A stretch of DNA of 45,192 nucleotides from Pseudomonadota bacterium (GTDB lineage Bacteria > Pseudomonadota > Gammaproteobacteria > Burkholderiales > Thiobacillaceae). The notes under the pieces were generated by a model, which saw nothing but the letters and a program-made list of their open reading frames with translations, searched no databases and was not told where the DNA came from. How positions within the stretch are numbered: position 1 is the first letter of the stretch; the number at the start of each line of letters is the position of its first letter. The DNA lies in the NCBI GenBank assembly GCA_030684775.1, contig JAUXXW010000055.1, forward strand, positions 1 to 45,192. Direction: 5' to 3'. The position numbers were made by a program, and so were the translations under genes. This document shows, piece after piece, positions 1 to 7,849 of this stretch.

Positions 1-68
1 GGGCAAAGCGAAGCGTGCCCAACATCGCGACGGTTTTGTTGGGCACGCCGTGCTTTGCCCAACCTACG
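1..68. repeat. Interspersed palindromic repeat, copy A (cut by window edge)
   Basis: An imperfect inverted repeat built from a GGGCAAAGCG-AGCGTGCCCAAC arm and a GTTGGGCACGC...GCTTTGCCCAACCTAC arm. The same unit recurs at 5430-5499 and at 45131-45192, so it is a dispersed genomic repeat rather than a local hairpin. The left end is lost at the window boundary. It overlaps the most distal in-frame ATG upstream of the malQ-treY gene, which argues against that upstream start. Confidence 0.8.
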
Positions 69-163
69 CTATGCGCGCCATTCGGTTCCGGCTTGTCCGA
101 CTTGGGATCAAGCGACGAAAAACTGAGCGAACCGCATCCAACGGCTCAAACAAGGAAACACTC

Positions 164-3100
164 ATGACCACGACCCAGGAAGCCCTGGCGAAACTCGCCG
201 CCCATTGCGGCATCGCCGCCGAATACGACGACATCTGGGGCACGCGCCACGCGACCTCGGAGCCAACCCTGCGCGCCCTGCTCGCCGCCATGCACTTCCC
301 CGCCGAGGCGGACCCCGCGCTGCTGTTGCGCGACATCGAGGAACAGGACTGGCGCCGGCCGCTGCCGCCGGTCATGGTGCTGGCCGCCGGTTCGCCCCTG
401 GCCGTGCCGGTCACGCTGCCGGCGGCGCGGGCGGGCAAGCCGCACCGCTGGCTCCTGACGACCGAGGACGGCGCCACGCGCGGCGGCGACTTCATTCCCG
501 CCGAACTGCCGCGACTGGGCGAACAAGAGCTGGATGGCGTCCTGTTCCCGCGCGGCGAACTCAGCCTGCCGCCCCTGGACAGCCCCGGCTACCACCGTCT
601 CGAAATCGAGCAGGTAGGCCGCGAGGGCCAGGCCCAGGCGGCGATGACCCTGATCGCGACGCCGGCGAGTTGTTACCAGCCCGAGGCGGTGCAAGGCGAA
701 GGCCGCGTCTGGGGCCCGACGGTGCAGCTCTACGGCCTGCGCTCGCGGCGCAACTGGGGCATCGGCGACTTCAGCGATCTGCGCGCCGTGGTCGATCTGT
801 CGGCCACGGCCGGCGGCGGCGTGGTCGGGGTCAACCCCCTGCACGCCCTGTTCCCGGACGATCCCACCCGGGTCAGCCCCTACAGCCCGTCCAGCCGCTG
901 TTTCGTCAACATCCTCTACCTCGACGTCGAGGCGGTTCCGGAATATGCCGAGTGCGCCGTGGCGCGCAATCTCGTCGCCTCCGAGCGCTTCCAGGGCCGG
1001 TTGCGGCGGCTGCGCGCCAGCGAGCAGGTCGCCTATGAGGAAGTCTCCACCGCCAAGCTCGAAGTGCTGGCCCTGCTCTACCACCACTTCCGCGAGCAGC
1101 ACCTCGGCAACGACAGCGAACGGGCGCGCGCCTTCCGCCGCTTCCGCGCGGAGATGGGCGAGGCGCTGGAACAGCACGCCCGCTTCGAGGCCCTGCAGGA
1201 ACACTTCCGCCGCGAGAGCCCCGCCGCCTGGGGCTGGCCGGCCTGGCCGGAGGCCTACCGCGACCCCGCGTCGGCAACGGTGGCGACGTTCGCGGCGGAA
1301 CACGCCGAGCGCGTCGAATTCTTCGCCTGGCTGCAATGGCTGGCCGATGAACAGCTCGATGCCCTGGGCGAGCAATCCTGGCGCCGTGGTCTCGGCGTCG
1401 GTATCTACCAGGATCTGGCGGTGGGGGTGAATCCGGGCGGCTCGGAAGCCTGGGCCTGGCAGGACGCCTACGCCATCGGCGCCCACGTCGGCGCGCCGCC
1501 CGATGAATTCAACCATTTCGGCCAGGAATGGGGACTGCCGCCGCTGGTGCCGCATCGCCTGCGGGAAGCGGCCTACGCGCCGTTCATCGCCGTGTTGCGC
1601 GCCAACATGCGCCACTGCGGCGCGCTGCGCATCGACCATGTGATGGGGCTGACGCGCCTGTTCTGGGTGCCCGGCGGCCTGTCGCCGACGGAAGGCGCCT
1701 ACGTTTCCTACCCACTCGACGACCTGCTCGGCATCGTCGCCCTGGAAAGCCAGCGCAACCGCTGCATGGTGATCGGCGAGGACCTGGGCACCGTGCCCGA
1801 GGGCTTGCGGCCGCTGCTCGCCACCGCCGGCATGCTGTCCTACCGGCCCTTCCTGTTCGAGCGCGACGCGACCGGCGGCTTCTCGCCGCCGCCCGCGTAC
1901 CCGCGCCAGGCGCTGGTGGCGGTGAGCACCCACGACCTGCCGACGCTCGCCGGCTTCTGGAAGGGCAGCGACCTCGACACCCGCGCGGCGCTGCGCCTGT
2001 TCTCCGACCCGGACCAGTACGGCCCGCTGGTGGTGGACCGCGCCCAGGATCGCGCCCGTTTTCTGCTGGCGCTGGAGCGCGAGGGCCTGTTGCCGGAAGG
2101 CGCCAGCATCCACCCGAATACCGCGCCGGACATGACGCCGGCCTTGATGGTCGCCATCCACGCCTATCTGGCGCGGACACCGGCGCAAATCCTGGTGGTG
2201 CAACCCGAGGACATCCTCGGCCTCGTCGAGCAGGTCAACCTGCCGGGCAGCCTTGACGCGCAGCACCCCAACTGGCGCCGCCGCCTGCCGCTGGATCTGG
2301 AGGACTGGCTGGACGACGGCCGCTTCAGCGAACTCGGCGAAACGCTGCGCCAGGCGCGCGGCAGCGCGGTATCGCCGCGCGACGCGGCGCCGCCGGTCAA
2401 CCGCGTGGCGGTCATTCCGCGCGCCACCTACCGGCTCCAGTTCAACCGCGACTTCACCTTCGCCCAGGCCACGGCCATCGCGCCCTATCTCGCCGAACTG
2501 GGGGTCAGCCACTGCTACGCCTCGTCCTACCTGACGGCGCGGCCGGGCAGCGGCCATGGCTACGACATCGTCGACCACGCCAGGCTCAATCCGGAAATCG
2601 GCGACACACAAGATTACGAGGCATTCGACGCCGCGTTGAAGGCGAACGGCCTCGGCCAGATCCTCGACGTGGTGCCCAATCACATGGGCGTCATGGGCGC
2701 CGACAACGCCTGGTGGCTGGACGTGCTGGAGAACGGCCCGGCCTCGGCCTGGGGCGCCTTCTTCGACATCGACTGGGAACCGCAAAACCCGGACCTCACC
2801 GGCAAGGTGCTGCTGCCGCTGCTGGGCGACCACTACGGCACCGTCCTCAACCGGGGCGAACTGCGCCTGGACTACGACGCGGCGCGCGGCGAATTCAGCA
2901 TCTATTACTACCAGCACCGGCTGCCGGTGGACCCGGCGAGCTATCCGCGCATCGTCGGCCATCGCAGTGAACGCCTGGCGACGGCGCTCGGCGAGCACAG
3001 CGAGCAATACGGCGAACTGCAAGCCCTGCTCACCGCCTTCGGCCACCTGCCGGCGCGCACCGACAGTGACCCGGCGCGGATGGCCGAGCGGCAGCGCGAC

Positions 3101-5290
3101 AAGGAAGTGCACAAGCGCCACCTCGCCGCCCTCAGCGAAGCCCAGACCGACATCGCGCATCACATCGCCGACAACCTGGCCGAACTCAACGGCATCCCCG
3201 GCCAGCCCGCCAGCTTCGACCTGTTGCATGAACTGATCCGCGAGCAGGGCTACCGCCTCGCCTACTGGCGCGTCGCCGCCGACGAGATCAACTACCGGCG
3301 CTTCTTCGACATCAACGACCTCGCCGCGCTGCGCATGGAAGACCCGGCGGTGTTCGACGCCACCCACCATTTCATCCTCGACCTGGTCGCCCAAGGCAAG
3401 GTCGAGGGGCTGCGCATCGACCATCCCGATGGTCTCTACGCCCCCGGCGAGTACTTCCGCCACCTGCAACAGACGGTCGCCGGCAAGCCCCTGGCGGCGG
3501 GCGAACCGCTGCCGATGTATCTGGTGATCGAGAAGATCCTCGCCGACCACGAACGCCTGCCGGACGACTGGCCGATCCACGGCGCCACCGGCTACCGCTT
3601 CGCCAACCTGGTCAACAACCTGTTCGTCGACACCGCCTCCGAACGCCGCATGACCCGCATCTATCGCGACTTCAGCGGCGTCGATAGCGACTTCGAGGAA
3701 CTCGCCTACGAGGCCAAGAAGGTGATCATGGACACCGCGCTGTCGAGCGAATTCACGGTGCTGGCCACCCGCCTCTCGCGCATCGCCGCCGCCAGCCGCG
3801 ACACCTGCGACTTCACCCTCAACGGCCTGCGCGACGCGCTGGAGGAAGTGGTGGCCTGTTTCCCGGTCTATCGCAGCTATGTCGCCCACGGCGAGCTGTC
3901 CGCCGACGACCGCCGCCACATCGCCTGGGCCATCGCCGTGGCCAAGAAACGCAGCCCGCTGGCCGACACCGGCATCTATGACTTCGTCGAGGGCGTGCTC
4001 ACCTGCGACATCGCCCGTGGCCGCGGCGCCTCATTCCGCGAGCGGGTACATGCCTTCGCCATGAAGTTCCAGCAGGTTTCATCGCCGGTGATGGCCAAGG
4101 GTGTCGAGGACACCGCCTTCTACCGCTACCACCGCCTCACCTCGCTCAACGACGTCGGCGGCGAACCGCGCCGCTTCGGCATATCCGTGGCCGCCTTCCA
4201 CGGCGCCACCCGCGCCCGCGCCCTCAGCTGGCCGCACAACATGCTGGCCACCTCCACCCACGACAGCAAGCGCTCCGAGGACATGCGCGCCCGCCTCAAC
4301 GTGCTCTCCGAAATCCCGGCGGCGTGGAAGCTGATGCTGCGCCGCTGGCGCCGGCTCAATCGCGGCCGCAAACGCCTGATCGACGGCGTCGAGGCGCCCT
4401 CGCGCAACGACGAGTACCTGCTCTACCAGACCCTGATCGGCACCTGGCCGCTGACCCCGCCCGACGACGCCGCCCTGGCCGAGTACCGCGCGCGGATCGA
4501 CGCCTACATGATCAAGGCCCTGCGCGAAGCCAAGGAACACAGCAGTTGGGTGCAGGTGAACGGCGAATACGAAGGCGCGGTGAGCGGCTTCATCCAGGCC
4601 CTGCTGGCGCCGGGCGAGAAAAACCTGTTCCTCGCCGATTTCAAGGCGATGGTCCAGACCATCACCCACCACGGCCTCCTCAACGCCCTCGCCCAGACCC
4701 TGATCAAAGCCACCTCGCCCGGCGTGCCCGACCTCTACCAGGGCTGCGAACTGTGGCAGTTCAACCTGGTCGACCCGGACAACCGCCGCCCGGTGGACTT
4801 CGAGCAACGTCGTCACCTGCTCGCCGAAACGAAGGCATTGGTGGAAGCGCCGCCGGAACAATGGCCGGACCGCCTGCGCCCCCTGCTCGACGACATGACG
4901 GATGGCCGGATCAAGCTCTACACCCTCTGGCAAACCCTCGCCCTGCGCCAGCAATGGCCCGAAGTTTTCCGCGACGGCGACTACCTGCCGCTCAGCGTCA
5001 GCGGCGAACGTTCAACCCACGCCTGCGCCTACGCCCGCCGGCACGGGAAAAACACCCTGATCGCCCTCGTCCCCCGCCTCCCCGCCGGCCTCCTCGGCGA
5101 CAACCCGATCCAGCCCCTGGGACCCGAAGTGTGGGGCGACACCGCGCTCGAACTCCCCGCGGAACTGGCCGGCGTAAATTGGCGCAACGTCCTCACCGGC
5201 GAACGCCACCCCGCCTCCGGGCAACTGGCGCTGGCGCAACTCCTCGCCAGCTTCCCGGTGGTGTTGCTGGCTTCGGAAGGGGGTGAATGA
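164..5290 (+). CDS. Fused 4-alpha-glucanotransferase / malto-oligosyltrehalose synthase (MalQ-TreY)
   Basis: A cytoplasmic 1708-residue protein with two complete GH families in one chain. Residues ~1-720 are MalQ-like (GH77, amylomaltase): nucleophile D491 in RIDHVMGL, acid/base E539 in GEDLGTVP, and D591 in THDLPT. Residues ~750-1700 are TreY-like (GH13), which converts the reducing end of maltodextrin to a trehalosyl end: D1086 in RIDHPDG, E1123 in VIEKIL, D1367 in THDSKRSED. The start at 164 has AAGGAA six bases upstream; the reading frame runs further up but into a dispersed repeat. MalQ and TreY genes are neighbours in Pseudomonas-type glycogen/trehalose clusters, so fusion is functionally sensible: MalQ would feed maltodextrins to TreY. 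The partner TreZ, which releases trehalose, is not in the window. The domain calls are secure; the benefit of fusion is inference. Confidence 0.95.
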   Translation: MTTTQEALAKLAAHCGIAAEYDDIWGTRHATSEPTLRALLAAMHFPAEADPALLLRDIEEQDWRRPLPPVMVLAAGSPLAVPVTLPAARAGKPHRWLLTTEDGATRGGDFIPAELPRLGEQELDGVLFPRGELSLPPLDSPGYHRLEIEQVGREGQAQAAMTLIATPASCYQPEAVQGEGRVWGPTVQLYGLRSRRNWGIGDFSDLRAVVDLSATAGGGVVGVNPLHALFPDDPTRVSPYSPSSRCFVNILYLDVEAVPEYAECAVARNLVASERFQGRLRRLRASEQVAYEEVSTAKLEVLALLYHHFREQHLGNDSERARAFRRFRAEMGEALEQHARFEALQEHFRRESPAAWGWPAWPEAYRDPASATVATFAAEHAERVEFFAWLQWLADEQLDALGEQSWRRGLGVGIYQDLAVGVNPGGSEAWAWQDAYAIGAHVGAPPDEFNHFGQEWGLPPLVPHRLREAAYAPFIAVLRANMRHCGALRIDHVMGLTRLFWVPGGLSPTEGAYVSYPLDDLLGIVALESQRNRCMVIGEDLGTVPEGLRPLLATAGMLSYRPFLFERDATGGFSPPPAYPRQALVAVSTHDLPTLAGFWKGSDLDTRAALRLFSDPDQYGPLVVDRAQDRARFLLALEREGLLPEGASIHPNTAPDMTPALMVAIHAYLARTPAQILVVQPEDILGLVEQVNLPGSLDAQHPNWRRRLPLDLEDWLDDGRFSELGETLRQARGSAVSPRDAAPPVNRVAVIPRATYRLQFNRDFTFAQATAIAPYLAELGVSHCYASSYLTARPGSGHGYDIVDHARLNPEIGDTQDYEAFDAALKANGLGQILDVVPNHMGVMGADNAWWLDVLENGPASAWGAFFDIDWEPQNPDLTGKVLLPLLGDHYGTVLNRGELRLDYDAARGEFSIYYYQHRLPVDPASYPRIVGHRSERLATALGEHSEQYGELQALLTAFGHLPARTDSDPARMAERQRDKEVHKRHLAALSEAQTDIAHHIADNLAELNGIPGQPASFDLLHELIREQGYRLAYWRVAADEINYRRFFDINDLAALRMEDPAVFDATHHFILDLVAQGKVEGLRIDHPDGLYAPGEYFRHLQQTVAGKPLAAGEPLPMYLVIEKILADHERLPDDWPIHGATGYRFANLVNNLFVDTASERRMTRIYRDFSGVDSDFEELAYEAKKVIMDTALSSEFTVLATRLSRIAAASRDTCDFTLNGLRDALEEVVACFPVYRSYVAHGELSADDRRHIAWAIAVAKKRSPLADTGIYDFVEGVLTCDIARGRGASFRERVHAFAMKFQQVSSPVMAKGVEDTAFYRYHRLTSLNDVGGEPRRFGISVAAFHGATRARALSWPHNMLATSTHDSKRSEDMRARLNVLSEIPAAWKLMLRRWRRLNRGRKRLIDGVEAPSRNDEYLLYQTLIGTWPLTPPDDAALAEYRARIDAYMIKALREAKEHSSWVQVNGEYEGAVSGFIQALLAPGEKNLFLADFKAMVQTITHHGLLNALAQTLIKATSPGVPDLYQGCELWQFNLVDPDNRRPVDFEQRRHLLAETKALVEAPPEQWPDRLRPLLDDMTDGRIKLYTLWQTLALRQQWPEVFRDGDYLPLSVSGERSTHACAYARRHGKNTLIALVPRLPAGLLGDNPIQPLGPEVWGDTALELPAELAGVNWRNVLTGERHPASGQLALAQLLASFPVVLLASEGGE

Positions 5291-5336
5291 CGGCGGTATA
5301 AGCGGTCATCGCCCGATGCGGTTGGCGCGGCGGCCT

Positions 5337-5355
5337 CCCCCTTTTCCAAAGGGGG
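5337..5355. repeat. CCCCCTTT/AAAGGGGG hairpin downstream of malQ-treY
   Basis: A perfect 8-bp stem (5337-5344 with 5348-5355) and a 3-nt loop, followed by AATGAGGGGGATT. No T-run follows on either strand, so a classical intrinsic terminator is not supported. The form resembles a common dispersed GC-rich repeat. It could still stabilise the malQ-treY mRNA 3' end. Confidence 0.55.
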
Positions 5356-5429
5356 AATGAGGGGGATTTCCGAGACGGCGGCGCAGGCAACCCCACCCAC
5401 AAGCGCCTTCCGTCAAATCACCAGTAGAC

Positions 5430-5499
5430 GTAGGTTGGGCAAAGCGCAGCGTGCCCAACATGGCGACAGGTCGTTGGGCACGCGCAGCGACGCCCAACG
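5430..5499. repeat. Interspersed palindromic repeat, copy B
   Basis: Contains GTAGGTTGGGCAAAGCGCAG CGTGCCCAAC followed by a second arm GTTGGGCACGCGCAGCGACG CCCAAC. It is the same family as the copies at both window ends. It lies in the non-coding stretch after malQ-treY and carries no gene. Confidence 0.8.
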
Positions 5500-5514
5500 C
5501 CTCAACGGCTGGAT

Positions 5515-5720
5515 TCAGGAACAAATCATCACGAAATACCCCGCCGCCAGCCCGGTTGGGGAGACCCGTTCCAACTGGATCGTGTCGTCCACCGAATTGA
5601 AGTCGAGGATGGTGCCCAGGTTTTCATTGGCATCAAGCAGATCGGCGAAGCGGAAGATGCCCTTCCCGGCGTTGCCCGCCGGGTAATCGGCCAAAGCATT
5701 ACCGATCTGTTCATCACTCC
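5515..5720 (-). pseudogene. Remnant of an RTX/calcium-binding-repeat protein C-terminus
   Basis: Minus-strand translation gives a segment reading GIFRFADLL, then GTILDFNSVDDTIQLE, then a short tail and stop. This matches the style of the region that follows RTX nonapeptide repeats in secreted calcium-binding proteins (FxF..L.....D.I.DF...DDTI.L). The open frame continues upstream to about 6012, but that part shows no RTX repeats and looks like random translation. I read it as a decayed 3' end of a former large secreted protein. It could instead be a chance similarity; a profile search against RTX/M10 C-terminal domains would decide. Confidence 0.4.
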
Positions 5721-6099
5721 GAGGCGCCGGCACCCGGGCTGGGTAGGGCACCCGCATCCTTGCCGGCGTCTTACTGTGTCTTAACGGGTTTTCTACCCGA
5801 TATTTGATAAAAATGCGCAACACGGCACCTTTATCAGAACAGAGACAGTGTCGGCATTTTTTACATATCAAAACGCCCGTCGCCAAACATACCAGCCATC
5901 TCGTTGATTTTATTAGAACGAATAATGTGGCCCGGTTATTGCTGATGCCCCATCGACGACCTTGGCCGGATGGCGCGATATGTGTACTCGCATTGACACC
6001 CGGCTGACTCAACGCTGAAACCCAGCCCTCGCGGGACGACCAGTCCAGAGATTCGGGGGGGGTGTCTTATCGCTTATTTGATGCAAGAGGATGCAAACC
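5721..6099. other. AT-richer non-coding stretch upstream of the PEP-CTERM gene
   Basis: Roughly 380 bases with lower GC than the surroundings (around 5790-5945) and no credible gene on either strand. It presumably holds the promoter of the exported protein that follows, but I could not pick a well-spaced -35/-10 pair with confidence. The Shine-Dalgarno AAGAGG at 6085-6090 belongs to the downstream gene. Confidence 0.5.
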
Positions 6100-6990
6100 A
6101 TGTACTCACGCCTACTGTTTCTGATCGCCGCAGCCACGGTTGCCTCCAGTGCCCTTGCCGAACCCATGGTCTGCGTAGAGGGCATATTGGTGGATGGCTG
6201 CGCCAACGGCTCCGGAATCACACCCGCCGGCACTACCCCAATCGGCAACTGGGGGATCAAGAGCGAGGAGAGCGGCACCTACCACTTCTCTCCCTTCGGC
6301 CCTTACGATTCCTATCTGGAAGCCGACCTCGCCACCGGCGTGTTGCGCCAGCGACTCAACTTCTCGGGCGGCAACGATACTTACGCACTCAACTCGTACC
6401 TCTACCTGTCCGAGGACGTGACCTTCCACGGCAGCGGCTCGGCGCAGTTGAACATCGACCTCACCGGACTCTTCAGCGGCAACGCCCACCCAACTTATTA
6501 CAACTTCTACACCTTTACGGTGTCCGCCTTTGAGATGGCCCCTAACGGGGTTGACTACACCGGCAAACAAATTACCGGCAGCTTCGACCTGCGCAACCAA
6601 TTCTCCGGCGACGTAAACCTCGGGGAGAACTGCGGCTCCACATGGGATCTCGGCAGCGTCGGCTGTGTGCTCACCAGCAAGGCCAGCAACGACATCAATC
6701 TCACGCTCTCGCTCATTTTTCCCGACATCTACGACGGTGAAAAACTCAACATCGTGATCAATACGCAGGCCTTTGCCTATGACCTGAACCAAGGCGGCGT
6801 GGACTTCGGACATACCGCTCGCCTCGGTCTGACCACCAGCGGCGGCGTCACCTGGGACTCGGCTTCCGGCCTCTTCCTCACGGTAAGCGACACGCCGGCC
6901 TCGACAGTCCCGGAACCGGCTTCGGTCGCGCTCCTTTCCGCCGGGCTTGGTTTGCTTGCCATGGTTAGGCGGCGCCGCAAGACCGCGTAG
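6100..6990 (+). CDS. PEP-CTERM sorting domain protein of unknown function
   Basis: A 296-residue exported protein. The N-terminus (MYSRLLFLIAAATVASSALA) is a signal peptide with an ALA-type cleavage site. The C-terminus has the full PEP-CTERM signal: VPEPASVAL, a hydrophobic helix, then RRRRKTA. Such proteins are recognised by exosortase (EpsH/XrtA), processed at the PEP motif and sent to the envelope or the exopolysaccharide matrix. The middle is a secreted, Asn/Ser/Gly-rich, probably beta-rich domain with no recognised family. The start at 6100 was chosen over 6091 because AAGAGG at 6085-6090 lies nine bases from 6100 but abuts 6091. No exosortase gene is in the window. The transcript probably ends at the inverted repeat at 7073-7162. 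Confidence 0.9.
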   Translation: MYSRLLFLIAAATVASSALAEPMVCVEGILVDGCANGSGITPAGTTPIGNWGIKSEESGTYHFSPFGPYDSYLEADLATGVLRQRLNFSGGNDTYALNSYLYLSEDVTFHGSGSAQLNIDLTGLFSGNAHPTYYNFYTFTVSAFEMAPNGVDYTGKQITGSFDLRNQFSGDVNLGENCGSTWDLGSVGCVLTSKASNDINLTLSLIFPDIYDGEKLNIVINTQAFAYDLNQGGVDFGHTARLGLTTSGGVTWDSASGLFLTVSDTPASTVPEPASVALLSAGLGLLAMVRRRRKTA

Positions 6991-7072
6991 CGGGAGGCAC
7001 TTGCAATCTCGCGGTCTTCAAGCCCAAGCCTGACGAGCCGGAACCAGACAAGTAGCCCGGATGCGGCACTGG

Positions 7073-7162
7073 CGACTAGTAGCCAGTCATCATGAATCGA
7101 ATGGATCGTAGGATGTGGGCACGCTCGCGTCCTTGTGTTTCAACATGACCGACTACTAGACG
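7073..7162. repeat. 90-bp element with imperfect 22-bp terminal inverted repeats
   Basis: The left arm CGACTAGTAGCCAGTCATCATG (7073 on, shown in two parts: CGACTAGTAG, CCAGTCATCATG) pairs with the complement of 7141-7162 at about 17 of 22 positions, including a run CTAGTAG and a run GTCAT. It sits between two convergent genes (6990 and 7172). It may be a bidirectional hairpin terminator or a small MITE-like relic. Confidence 0.5.
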
Positions 7163-7171
7163 ACCCGGGGA

Positions 7172-7573
7172 CTACGCGGCGCTATTCGCCCTACCCGCCC
7201 GATAAGCCGCCAACAAGGCCGCCTTGAGGTCTGAGCGGCCATCCAGATCGCGCACGCCCAGCGTCCGCTCCGCTATCTCTCTGACGACCCGCAAGTCCTG
7301 TTCCTCGCGCCAGTCCCGCTCGAACCGAGACCAGTCGAAGCCACCATCCTGGCAACTTTGCAGCGCGACCCCGGTGGCTTCGGAGAACACGACCTCGTGC
7401 GACTCCATGACTTCATAAAGGTAGGAATACGGATCGATGCCGCCGGTCCTGGCCAGGAGCAGATGGAAATTCGGCTCCTCCCCGACGTGGCGATCAAGAT
7501 CGATGGTGGCATCGAGTTCGTAAGCCTCGGCCTTGAACGAAAAGGCCAGGCGAGCGCGGACAGTGTTGTTCAT
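7172..7573 (-). CDS. Hypothetical protein, 133 residues
   Basis: A soluble acidic protein with no signal peptide or membrane segment. It begins MNNTVRARLAFSFKAEAYEL and has recognisable blocks GIDPYSYLYEVMESHEV, GGFDWSRFERDW and LGVRDLDGRSDLKAALLAAY. The composition (balanced charged residues, coherent helices, third-position GC like the neighbours) supports a real gene, but I do not recognise the family. The frame is open much further upstream, through the divergent polymerase gene, so the internal ATG at 7573 is taken as the start; no strong Shine-Dalgarno precedes it. It is divergent from the polymerase gene at 7850, with a 276-bp gap between them. Confidence 0.7.
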   Translation of the reverse strand: MNNTVRARLAFSFKAEAYELDATIDLDRHVGEEPNFHLLLARTGGIDPYSYLYEVMESHEVVFSEATGVALQSCQDGGFDWSRFERDWREEQDLRVVREIAERTLGVRDLDGRSDLKAALLAAYRAGRANSAA

Positions 7574-7793
7574 ACGAGATCGATAAACGAGAAGAAGCGC
7601 GATTATCCCGAATTGCCCATTAGCCGAGTTGGCGAAGTAATCGGCCCGCAGCCGAATATCCTGCCGAAGAAACACCACAGGTGTGCGCCGTGCGCACCAT
7701 TTCGAGTAAATCGGTGCACACGGAAAACCATATGTATCAATGGGTTGGACGGAATTTATCAAGAAGCATGTAGCGCCGACGCCCCCGCCGGCA

Positions 7794-7822
7794 TTGCCCA
7801 AAAAGAACGATCGTTCTATCCT
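7794..7822 (+). promoter_or_regulatory. Predicted sigma-70 promoter for the Y-family polymerase gene
   Basis: TTGCCC (7794-7799), a 17-bp spacer, then TATCCT (7817-7822). Transcription would begin near 7829-7831, leaving a leader of about 20 nt before the ATG at 7850. The first AGAACGATCGTTCT palindrome fills the spacer, so a bound repressor would directly block RNA polymerase. This is inferred from matches to consensus only. Confidence 0.5.
7804..7817. promoter_or_regulatory. Operator-like palindrome 1 (GAAC-N4-GTTC)
   Basis: A perfect 14-bp palindrome, AGAACGATCGTTCT, located between the predicted -35 and -10. An identical copy lies 27 bp downstream. GAAC-N4-GTTC is the form of the Gram-positive LexA/DinR SOS box, not the CTGT-N8-ACAG box usual for beta- and gammaproteobacteria. 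Confidence 0.7.
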
Positions 7823-7830
7823 GCAAAGCC

Positions 7831-7844
7831 AGAACGATCGTTCT
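7831..7844. promoter_or_regulatory. Operator-like palindrome 2 (GAAC-N4-GTTC)
   Basis: The second identical AGAACGATCGTTCT. It covers the expected transcription start and ends five bases before the ATG at 7850. There is therefore no room for a normal Shine-Dalgarno, and the message may use a very short or SD-less leader. Confidence 0.7.
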
Positions 7845-7849
7845 TTTCC

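Noticed and set aside
146-3919. A 1257-codon open frame antisense to malQ-treY
   Set aside because: High third-position GC keeps the opposite strand open. The translation is low-complexity (Ala/Gly/Val/Arg-rich) with no motif, while the sense frame has complete active sites.
7358-7849. N-terminal extension of the Y-family polymerase frame
   Set aside because: The 164 extra codons overlap the divergent gene and the promoter/operators and show no conserved motif; the polymerase motifs start right at 7850.
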